Below, one piece after another: positions 29,954 through 37,887 of a DNA stretch of 64,000 nt; the first letter of the stretch is position 1; each line of letters begins with the position of its first letter. The notes below the pieces were generated by a model. The model worked only from the letters and a program-made list of their open reading frames with translations. It searched no databases and was not told the origin of the DNA. The DNA lies in the NCBI GenBank assembly GCA_963848825.1, contig CAWKFA010000016.1, positions 248,001 through 312,000 of the forward strand. Reading direction: 5' to 3'. This DNA is from CAVVSQ01 sp963848825 (GTDB lineage: Bacteria > Planctomycetota > Planctomycetia > Gemmatales > Gemmataceae). The position numbers were made by a program, and so were the translations under genes.

Positions 29954-30439
29954 TTAGTAGTGGAAGCCGTTTTTGCGAATGTGAACCATTGGCTGTCCGT
30001 CACCGATGACGCGGCCAGCCATGATCTTGGCCACCACGATATCGTGATCCCCGGCCGACAGGCGCTGAACCACCTGACATTCCATCACAGCGAGAGCCTC
30101 GGACAGCACCGGCCCGTTCGGGCCGTCGCGCTGAACGTCCAGCCCCTTGAAGGCATCCTCTTGCAGGGGAAAGCCGCGGCCGAAGTGGACAATCATGTCC
30201 GTTTGGTCGCTTTCCAGAATGTTAAGGGTGAATTGATCCCCCGAACTTAACAGTGCGGCGATAGGACGTTCGGGATTAATGGCCAGACTTATTTGCGGTG
30301 GCTGAAAAGAACACTGCTGCACCCAGCTGGCCAGCATGCCGGTTTCAATAGCGTCGCGTTTCACCGTCAACACGTAGATGCCGCTGGTGACTCGTCCAAG
30401 CGCCGCCGCGAGTTGCTTGTCTGGATCGGCATTTTTCAC
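29954..30439 (-). CDS. Flavin reductase family (FMN-binding split barrel)
   Basis: 161 residues starting with GTG, GAGGGA just upstream. It shows the flavin reductase-like fold: LGRVTSGIYVLTV, MLASWVQQCSFQPPQISLAI, FTLNILESDQ, VMECQVVQRLSAGDHDIVVA and a terminal RKNGFHY. It probably binds FMN and reduces it with NAD(P)H. It starts 17 bases after the thioredoxin-like gene, which suggests a shared redox task. Confidence 0.85.
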   Translation of the reverse strand: MKNADPDKQLAAALGRVTSGIYVLTVKRDAIETGMLASWVQQCSFQPPQISLAINPERPIAALLSSGDQFTLNILESDQTDMIVHFGRGFPLQEDAFKGLDVQRDGPNGPVLSEALAVMECQVVQRLSAGDHDIVVAKIMAGRVIGDGQPMVHIRKNGFHY

Positions 30440-30456
30440 GGAAGTCCCTCAAACCC

Positions 30457-30978
30457 TCATTTTTCACGCAAGAGCTCGACGATCAGCTTTTCAACGTCCC
30501 GCTGGTCGAACTTCTCATCATCGGGATTGAACATCGTCCACCGGCCCTGGCGACTGAAAACATAGTAGCAGGGCGGCGAGGAAAAATGCAGCTTCTTTCC
30601 CCAGTACTCGAAGGACTCATCCAGCAGCAAGTTCTCAAAGGTTGCGCCCTGGCCCCGCAAGAACTTGAGGACGTTATCTTTCGTTTTGGCTTCCTCACCG
30701 GCGAGCGGATCGAGACTAACGGACACCGCCACCAGTCCATCCTTACCATATTTCTTGTGCATCTCGACCAGATGCGGAAATGCCTTTTTGCAGGGCAGTC
30801 AGAAATAGGCCCAGAAGTCGATCAGGACCACCTTGCCGCGATTCTTGTGGATCACTTCCTTGAGAGTGTCATATTTAACGACCTGAAGCCGGGCCCCATC
30901 AGTGGCTTCTTGCCCGGGAAGTGAGTGCGTAACGACCGCGGCTGAGACCAGCACGCAGAAACAGGTGATCCACTTCAT
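30457..30978 (-). CDS. Thioredoxin-like (TlpA-type) exported protein with in-frame TGA at the CxxC site
   Basis: Signal peptide (ITCFCVLVSAAVVTHSLPGQ), then a thioredoxin fold: KVVLIDFWAYF, the motif position, LPCKKAFPHLVEMH, VSVSLDPLAG, FSSPPCYYVFSRQGRW. ATG 30978 follows GGAG. The codon at 30799-30801 is TGA, in frame on both sides, precisely where the first cysteine of C-x-x-C belongs, giving U-L-P-C if read as selenocysteine. A 6-bp stem with GGUCG loop begins 24 bases downstream. The true stop is also TGA (30457). Read through, the protein has 173 residues, normal for the family. Alternatives: a TGC/TGT to TGA error or a nonsense mutation. Confidence 0.75.
30759..30775 (-). promoter_or_regulatory. 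Candidate bacterial SECIS stem-loop
   Basis: On the coding strand a perfect 6-bp stem (GCAUCU/AGAUGC) closes a five-base loop GGUCG, starting 24 bases and with its loop about 29 bases after the UGA. The published bacterial SECIS model expects a loop about 16-37 bases downstream, an upper stem of at least 4 bp and a G among the first two loop bases; all are met. The loop also shares GGUC with E. coli fdhF. A second weak TGCC/GGCA stem lies nearer the UGA. Chance complementarity cannot be excluded. Confidence 0.4.
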
Positions 30979-31109
30979 CTTTTCTCGCTCCATGGACAGG
31001 GTGCCCGCCGCGACCCACCGACCCGGGTCGTGCATCATTTTATCATTTTCCAACCCCCGCGACAGCAATGCCTGGCATGCCGCCTTCGTCGAGCGCGCCG
31101 TCTGCTCTC

Positions 31110-32128
31110 TCAGTAATTGGGTAGCGCATCCAAATCCGCGGGCGCCCGCTGCCTGGCGCGCCATTTTTCGATAGCGACGGCCGCCATGGCGGCGTTGTCC
31201 GTGCATAGATGCATGGGCGGGATGAATAGGTCCGCCCCCTCCGCCTTGGTCATGGCTTCGAGGCTCTGCCGCAAACAGCGGTTGGCGGCCACGCCTCCGC
31301 CCACTGCCAACCTTTTCAAGCCGAGTCGACGCAGAGCCTGCCTTGATTTGGCTACGAGAACATCCACTACCGCCGCCTGGAAACTGGCGGCCAGGTTGGC
31401 ACGGCGTGGGCCGGGCTCGGGTACGGGACCATGGGCCACGCCCTGGCCGTGGACCGTGTATAGAACCGCGGTCTTCAGTCCGCTGAAACTAAAATCGAGA
31501 CGGTCCTGATGGATAAAAGAGCGTGGAAAGGCGTGGGCCCTGGCGTCACCCTGCTCCGCTTCCCGGTCAACGGCGGGGCCGCCTGGAAAGCCCAATCCGA
31601 GAATGTTGGCCACTTTATCGAAAGCTTCCCCGGCGGCATCGTCGGTGGTGGCGCCAAGGAGCTCAAAGCTCAAGGCGGAGTGGCAATGAAACAGGCTGGT
31701 GTGCCCGCCACTGACGACCAGGCCGACGCAGGGAAAAATATCACGCCCCGCCGCCATGCGTGCCGCAAAGATATGGGCCTCGATATGGTTAGCGCAAACG
31801 AGCGGAACATCCAAAGCCAGGGCCAGCATCTTGGCGGCGCTGACGCCGACAAGCAAAGCACCCACGAGGCCAGGCGTGTTCAGCACCGCGATGCAGCCGA
31901 TGTCGGCCAGCGTGACCTTGGCTTGCCGCAGCGCCTCATCCATCGTGGGCAAGAGCCGTTGAAGATGGCGCGGGCCGCTACCTCAGGTACGACACCCCCG
32001 AATCGGACATGAAGCTCATTTTGGGAAGCAACCACACTCGACAGGACGTGCAATTCGTCAGTAAATACCGCCACCGCAGTCTCATCACAAGAAGTTTCGA
32101 TGGCAAGAAAATTCATAGTCTCAGGCAT
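31110..32128 (-). CDS. tsaD: tRNA threonylcarbamoyladenosine synthase subunit TsaD, frameshifted
   Basis: Transfers the threonylcarbamoyl group to A37 of ANN-decoding tRNAs. Motifs: NFLAIETSCDETAVAV, HVRFGGVVPEVAAR, LVGALLVG, metal site HIEAH, VVSGGHTSLFH, DRLDFSFSGLKTA, LAVGGGVAANRCLR and CTDNAAMAA. One frame change near 31960 joins EVAARA to LLPTMDEALRQA. The start is 32128 or 32116; neither has ideal spacing. The gene is essential in most bacteria, so the break is probably not real. Confidence 0.92.
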
Positions 32129-32203
32129 CTTCCCTGACCGTACGGTGACCGTAGGGTGGGTCAAGCGTACTCGCGCTGACCCACCGAAACACACTAAAAC
32201 ACG

Positions 32204-33056
32204 TTACGCCAACGTTTTTTCTTTTTTCCGTTTGCCGGCATCGGTCTCCGGCCATTCTTGCCACCGTGCACATTGCCGAAAGAACGCGAGTGGGTTTTCG
32301 TAAACCACCTTGCGGATGGTGCTCTCAGGATGGCCGCGACGTTTCATTTCCTGGATCATCTCGGGCACGGCCAGCGGGTCGGATTTGCCCCAGTCGCCGG
32401 CCGAGTTGGCCATGATGCGCTCGGTGCCAACCATCTCGATGATATCAACCGCTCGAGCCGGCGTGCATTTGGTGGTGGGATAAAGAGTCATGCCGCACCA
32501 AAACCCACTGTCCAGGGCCAGACGGACGGTGTGCTCCTCGACATGATCGACGAGGACGCGTGCCGGCTGGATGCGGCGGTCGTTTTTCAGCATGTCGATG
32601 ATCATCCGCGTCCCCTTGTATTTGTCTTCAAGGTGGGGCGTGTGGATAAGGATCAACTCATTGGTTTTCGCGGCCAGGTCGACATGTTCCTGAAAAATGG
32701 TCGCTTCATTACGCGTGTTTTTGTTCAGGCCGATCTCGCCAATGCCCAAAACGCCCGGCCTGTCGAGGAACTCCGGAATCATCGCGATGACGTCACGTGA
32801 CAAGTGCGACGTTTTCCGCTTCCTTGGCGTTGATGCACAGCCAGGAATAGTGACGAATGCCATACAGCGCAGCCCGTTTGGGCTCGACGTCGGTAAGGTG
32901 GTGAAAATAGTCACGAAACCCCTCAGCGGACCCACGATCAAAGCCCGCCCAAAAAGCCGGCTCGCTAACGGCCACGCACCCAGCGTAAGCCATCCGCTGA
33001 TAATCGTCGGTTACACGCGAGATCATGTGGATGTGGGGGTCGATGTAGAAGGACAT
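32204..33056 (-). CDS. TatD-family metal-dependent hydrolase, frameshifted
   Basis: An amidohydrolase-fold protein of about 283 residues: DPHIHM (HxH metal site), GEIGLNKNT, LILIHTPHLED, VLVDHVEEHTV and GDWGKSDPLAVPEM near the C-terminus. One frame change at about 32800 joins ENVALVT to SRDVIAMIPEFL. It differs from housekeeping TatD nuclease in its N-terminal region (ISRVTDDYQRMAYAGC), so it belongs to a divergent subgroup and the substrate is unknown. The downstream end lies 76 bases before tsaD's start. Confidence 0.8.
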
Positions 33057-33260
33057 GATGTAACTCGAGGGCAGCCGAGCTCTAAGCGGCGTTTATGCAG
33101 AATTTACCTGTCAATATGCACTATATCAAAGCCCAACGGCCCGCCCAATCATTTCGGCGCACCGCCTGACGTTCCCGACCTCAATGCCAGACACCTTTCG
33201 GCGCACCCTTTGCTAAAACATGCCCCCGGGCAGGTTGTTTGGCTCACCAGGCGTGGCAAT

Positions 33261-34929
33261 ATGACAGGCACCAATGCAACGATCGCTGAAAAACTGCGCA
33301 GCTATGCCAGTGTGCTCTCCCTCGAAGGCGCGAACCGCTTCAAGCTGAAGGCCTATCGCCGTGCGGCGGAGACCATTGAAGGTCTGGAAGAAGACGTCGC
33401 CGACCTGGTCAAGAAAGGGCATGACCTCACCACGCTGCCCGGGATCGGCTCGGCCATCAATGCCAGTATTATCGAGATCGTTCAAGAAGGGACGTTGCAA
33501 CGCCTCGAACGAACATTGACCAGACTGTCTCCGGAGGTGGTCGAACTGGCAAGCAAGCCTGCTCTCGATGCCAAGAAGATTGCGCGTATCTACAAGAAAC
33601 TCGGCATCCACAGCCTGGCCGAATTGAAGAAAAACCTCGACGAGGGTACCATCGGCAAGTCTTTGGGCGCGCGGCTGGAATATCATGTCCGCCAGGGCCT
33701 GGACGAACGGCCGCGCAGTCTGCTGTATGACGTGGAGGCCGTGGCCGAGAAGATCGTGGACTATATCCGGCGTCTCAAAGGCGTAACACGTGTCGCGGTC
33801 GCGGGCAGTCATACGGCGACGGGTAGAGACAGTCGGCGATCTCAATTTCCTGGTTACCGGGGCAACCGCGGCGCTCATCTTTCGGCGCTTTGCCAAATAC
33901 GGTGCCGTATTATCTGCCGAGCCCCGCAGCCCTACCGAATGTGTTTACAAGCTTTCCTCCGGACAGCAGATAACACTCTCCTGGACGCCAGCCAGTAACT
34001 GGGGACTGGCGCTCCTGCGCGCCACAGGTTCGAGCGCGCACCTGGCGGACCTTGAAGCAAGGGCGGCGCGCAAAAAGCTGAAGCTTGGTGCGGCCATGGA
34101 GGAGAAGGATGTCTACGCGGCCCTCGACCTCGCGTTCATCGAGCCGGAACTGCGCGAAGGCCGCGGCGAGGTGGCCGCGGCGGCGCAGGGGAAGTTACCC
34201 AAACTTATTGAAGCGTGCAACATTCGCGGCGATCTGCACATGCACACGACGGCGAGCGATGGGGCCAATAGCATCGCTGAGATGGCTGCGGCAGGTCAGG
34301 CACGCGGCTATGGGTACATCGCTATCACCGATCATTCGCAGTCGCTCAAAATTACGAATGGTCTTTCGCCGGAGCGACTTCGCCAGCACATTCAAGAGAT
34401 CGATGACTTGAACGCCCGCTTAAAGGGGTTTCGCGTTCTGAAGTCGGCCGAGGTCGACATCATGGAAGACGGCAAACTCGATTACCCCAATTCGTTGCTC
34501 AAGGAACTCGACTTGACGATTTGCTCCATTCATTCGCGCTTCGCGCTTGACAAGGCGCGGCAGACAGAACGGATCATGCGGGCCATGGACAATCGTTACT
34601 TCACGATCCTGGGTCACGCGACGGGCCGGCTGCTGCTCCGACGGCCTGGCTACGATGTCGACATGAAACGCATCGTCGAGCATGCCCGCGCGAACGGCTG
34701 TTTCTTCGAAATCAACTCCAGCCCCGACCGCCTCGATCTCTCCGACGAGCATGCCAGGTTGGCGAAAGAGTGCGGCATCAAGATTGCCATCAACACCGAT
34801 GCCCATGCCATTCGCGAGCTAGACTTCATCGCCGCCGGCATCAACCAGGCGCGTTGCGCGTGGCTTGAGGCCGCCGATGTTTTGAATACGCAGCCGCTTG
34901 CTGTTCTCATTCGCTTATTTCGTCGCTAG
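33261..34929 (+). CDS. PolX/PHP family protein with degenerate polymerase site, frameshifted
   Basis: About 555 residues. N-terminal 8-kDa/HhH region (RFKLKAYRRAAETIEGL, TLPGIGSAINASIIEI), the PolX palm (GS motif, RRRVETVGDLNFLV after correcting a one-base shift at about 33813), and a complete PHP domain (GDLHMHTTASDG, ITDHSQSLK, SAEVDIMEDG, CSIHSRF, NTDAHAI). In active PolX the palm has GDxD and a later VDLRV aspartate. Here they read GDLN and ITLSW, so two of three catalytic carboxylates are missing. The PHP ligands look intact, which suggests nuclease without polymerase activity. The stop TAG sits in a ctagcagcccc string resembling the 22367 repeat arm. Confidence 0.82.
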
Positions 34930-34937
34930 CAGCCCCG

Positions 34938-35680
34938 TTATTTCCCGGAGTCGTCTGGCCCTACCTTGATGACAACCTGAAAGCCAAAATCCTTCTTGGC
35001 GGCGCCGTGAAAAGGCTCCCAGTAACTGATCCAGAGCGGGTCAAGGGCCGGATCCGGGCCAAACTCGGCGGATACCGCTTTATAGAGCTTGAGGCTGTGC
35101 GGGTGATTGGCGGAAACCGCAAACGTCTGATGAAGCTCGTAGGTCCCGGCTGCGACGATGGCACCCCGCGGGCCTTCTCGATCGTTGACGGCCAGGTTCT
35201 CGCCACCACAGGCGCTTCGAAGTGGCATTGTCAACGAAAGTATCCCCACCCCGCCGCAAATTACGTCCGCACAGGCCGTCCCGCCCTGAACGGAGCCGCC
35301 GCCTTTAGCGTTGCTTCTTAGCAAGCCAATGACTCGGCCCTCGATGCTCAGCTTGCGCACTTGGTTTCAGGCTTATCGAACGCTACCTCGAACTGTTGAC
35401 GTAGCTCGAAATTCAACGTGGCCACGGACATCTTCAAAGGGTGTGCGCCGGCGACCGCCACCCCGCTCATGTTCACGACAAAGCTATCGCTCGATGGCTG
35501 GCTAACATCAATGTTGCCGCCGCCCGTGTGAACAAAGCCCTGGCGCTGAGGAACCGCTTGCCCTTGCCGGCTCGTCAGCGACAACGTGACGCCAGGCCCA
35601 GATGGCGCCGGGGCAGGCGTTTGGGCTGGCGCCATCTGGAACGTAGTCAGTACGAACAGCGCGGCGAATAAGGGTCTCAT
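34938..35680 (-). CDS. Secreted protein of unknown function, probably one frameshifted gene
   Basis: The first part (ATG 35680) has a signal peptide (LFAALFVLTTFQMAPAQTPA) and a beta-rich region ending NFELRQQFEVAFDKPETK. The second begins VRKLSIEGRVIGLLRS and ends HGAAKKDFGFQVVIKVG at 34938. They overlap by 13 bases in different frames, and a single base change at about 35352 joins them into about 247 residues. I recognise no family. If they are really two genes, the second lacks a good start (GTG only), which favours the joined reading. Confidence 0.55.
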
Positions 35681-35731
35681 GACAGTAAATCTCCTGGTCG
35701 TTGCCAGCGGGCCAGTTCTCCAGACGAGACG

Positions 35732-36934
35732 CTACCAACGCAAAACAAGGTCCGCCGTCGCGGTAAACAGTCCATGTTTGTTCTCGAAGGGGCGCGATTG
35801 GCCGTTGTAATCGTAACGCAATTCGGGCCGGAAAATCACTGATTTCAATGGCTTGAACGACAGGCCGCCCGTCAGGGCACTGTAAAGCCCTTCGAAGCCG
35901 GTGCGCTGGCCCTGGGCGTCGCTAAAGAATTCGAGTCGGGCCGCACCGCTAAGCCGGGGTGAAAAGTCGTACGTCAGGTAGTTGAGGACGCCCAGCCATG
36001 TCGCGGTACCCATGTTGAACACATCCGTCGTGAACCCATACAGGCTCTCGAAGGTGTAGTTGAGCCGCTGAACAATCTTGTGCGTGTAAACGAGGTCGAA
36101 TATCTCGGGGTTGTCGAAATTCTGGCCCTGGTTGAACCTGCCATTGCCAAGTATCACGGAAAACTGAGCCGTGTCGCGCAGATCGGCACGCACCCATTTG
36201 ACGCTGCCGATAAAAGTAGGCGTGTCGGTCGGGCCAAGAAAATTGTCGCTGCCCAGCACAAGGCCCGTCTGCACCGACCAGGCATCCGTCAACTTGATGG
36301 TGGCCAGGGCGCCAGTATGCGTGAACGGGTTGTAGATGAACGAGTACGCGTGCGACGCCAGGGCATTGTTGACCGCGTCATTGGTCTCGACGCCGTACTG
36401 GGCAAAGAAGCGTCCCACCTTGACATCCATTCCCCGCGCGACCGTTGGCAAATAGCCCTCGGCATAAAACTGAATGGGATCAACCCCATATAGACTGGGC
36501 TGACCGTTATTAGCCGTCAGTTGGGAATTGAAGATGCCGCGCGGCAAGGTAAAGCGATAATCCGCGCCGGGCAAAATCGTGTCGGCGCGAAAGCCAAACG
36601 TGGGCTCCACCGTTCCCGAGGTCACCACGGCACGCTCGAAGCGTAGCCAGTTCTGTTGCAGGAGCAGTTCATTCGCCCGGTAATTGAAACCCAACGGCAG
36701 GTTACTGGCGCGATCGCTGCTGGCGGTGAACGCTAGATCGGTCCAGCCCGTCACCTGCAGACGCTCGCCATCCAGCACGGCCCCCGGCCAGGTTCCCTGC
36801 AGGCACTTCATCAACAACCAACGGTCGGGAGCTGCCGTAGCACTGGGCGCGATCGGCGCCTGCAAAACACTCGTGTCGGCAGGCCCGGCCTGTGCCAGCG
36901 ACAGTGTGCCGGCGATAAGGAATAGGTGCAACAT
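35732..36934 (-). CDS. Outer-membrane beta-barrel protein (BBP2-like)
   Basis: About 400 residues. Signal peptide (LHLFLIAGTLSLAQA), then alternating amphipathic strands (LQVTGWTDLAFTASSD, WLRFERAVV, GMDVKVGRFFAQYGVET, WSVQTGLVLGSDNF, KWVRADLRDTAQFSVILGNG, FRPELRYDYNGQSRPF) and a terminal ATADLVLRW, an aromatic end typical of BAM substrates. It matches the porin-like family formerly DUF1597. Start at 36934 with GAGG upstream; the longer reading to 37042 adds a basic stretch without a signal. Export of small solutes is the usual guess. Confidence 0.78.
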   Translation of the reverse strand: MLHLFLIAGTLSLAQAGPADTSVLQAPIAPSATAAPDRWLLMKCLQGTWPGAVLDGERLQVTGWTDLAFTASSDRASNLPLGFNYRANELLLQQNWLRFERAVVTSGTVEPTFGFRADTILPGADYRFTLPRGIFNSQLTANNGQPSLYGVDPIQFYAEGYLPTVARGMDVKVGRFFAQYGVETNDAVNNALASHAYSFIYNPFTHTGALATIKLTDAWSVQTGLVLGSDNFLGPTDTPTFIGSVKWVRADLRDTAQFSVILGNGRFNQGQNFDNPEIFDLVYTHKIVQRLNYTFESLYGFTTDVFNMGTATWLGVLNYLTYDFSPRLSGAARLEFFSDAQGQRTGFEGLYSALTGGLSFKPLKSVIFRPELRYDYNGQSRPFENKHGLFTATADLVLRW

Positions 36935-37271
36935 GCGCGCCTCGAGCCGCCGACGCGGCGGAAGGAAACCGCCTCCTTTTCGAGGCCGAGACATGCGCTC
37001 TTTCACGCGCACAGCGAAGCCGGCACCGCCGTGGCGACGCACCTAGCTGATAACTGGCAACTCTCTCTCTCCATGGAGTATCGGCAGGGACCTGACGGTC
37101 CTGCAAAGCCGGTAACCCGGGCCTTGAAATGAACGAACTTCGCCCATGAAAAATCAGCAAACTCAAACGTTACGGGCTGGCAAGCAGCTTTTTTCAACGC
37201 CTGGCACGAATTTTGCGTTTATTTGGCACTTTAATGGAATTGATCTTCAACCCTCACCCAAGGAGACCATC
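36935..37271. other. Divergent intergenic region
   Basis: About 340 bases between the barrel gene (minus) and the small basic protein (plus). An AT-rich part at 37195-37250 (ttttgcgtttatttggcactttaat is interrupted only by GC pairs) is the likely promoter for the plus gene, whose ribosome site AAGGAGA lies at 37259. I see no other coding potential. Confidence 0.45.
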
Positions 37272-37487
37272 ATGCCTAATAAATCTGGCCGAGCCTGGCA
37301 CATGACGCGAGCCAGTGTGACCGTTAAAGGTAAATCGCGCTCGCGATCCAACAAATATTCTCATCACGATCACGACAAGAAGCCGGCACCGGGCGAGCGA
37401 ACTCGCATCTGGGTCGGCGCGTACGATCGGCCCGATGGCACCCACGTCAACGGCTACTACCGCTCGATGCCGGGCGCCAATGCCTGA
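37272..37487 (+). CDS. Small basic protein of unknown function
   Basis: 71 residues, behind a perfect AAGGAG seven bases before the ATG. It is rich in lysine, arginine and histidine (KGKSRSRSNKYSHHDHDKK) with a conserved-looking tail (RTRIWVGAYDRPDGTHVNGY). No signal, no TM. It might bind nucleic acid, but no family is recognised. The strong ribosome site and clean end make it a convincing gene despite its size. Confidence 0.6.
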   Translation: MPNKSGRAWHMTRASVTVKGKSRSRSNKYSHHDHDKKPAPGERTRIWVGAYDRPDGTHVNGYYRSMPGANA

Positions 37488-37887
37488 GCGTGCCAATTCG
37501 CACGTTCGGGTCCTGTTTTGCGCGATATAAGCCGCGGAGTAGAAGCCGCGGCTTCGCTGCGCGCCCTGATTCATCTCGGCACCGCCGCTGGGAGAGTAAC
37601 ACCTCAACGGGCGGCTGGCAGCTTGGGATGGCGGGCGAAAAATGGTATGTATGCGTGCACCGGGCACCCCCCTTCCCGACGCATATCATTTTGCATGGCA
37701 TTTTGCATGGCATTTTGCATAGCATTTTGCATGGCATTTTTCTATCAGGCGGCGGGTGCCATGCATGCCACCCGGCGAACGTTTCGGAGCGAAAGACAAT
37801 AGGATTCACTCCGCTGGTGCATTTGTGCCCGGTGACACCATGGTTCTTAATGGGTAACGGACTCTGGCTTTAGGTTGGGGACGTCAG
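37488..37887. other. Intergenic region with short tandem repeats
   Basis: 400 bases between the small basic gene and the sigma-WD40 gene. It contains the 12-bp tandem repeat listed below, and otherwise only arginine-rich open frames without domains. Confidence 0.5.
37687..37740. repeat. 12-bp tandem repeat, 4.5 copies
   Basis: The unit CATTTTGCATGG is repeated four times (third copy CATTTTGCATAG), then CATTTT. The period is a multiple of three, so all frames stay open. Each unit contains the palindrome GCATGGCATTTTGCATGC-like halves (ATGCAAAATG). It is a candidate variable-number locus. Confidence 0.85.

Noticed and set aside
29099..30250. Plus-strand open frame across the clpC, zinc-ribbon and flavin reductase genes
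   Set aside because: It spans three conserved minus-strand genes and shows no domain.
30799..30801. TGA read as a sense codon by an alternative genetic code
   Set aside because: Several genes, including this one (30457) and the transposase, end normally at TGA, so any readthrough must be specific.
37687..37740. 12-bp repeat as a coding repeat (CKMP units on the minus strand)
   Set aside because: No conserved start, ribosome site or domain; the surrounding frame is an arginine-rich artefact.
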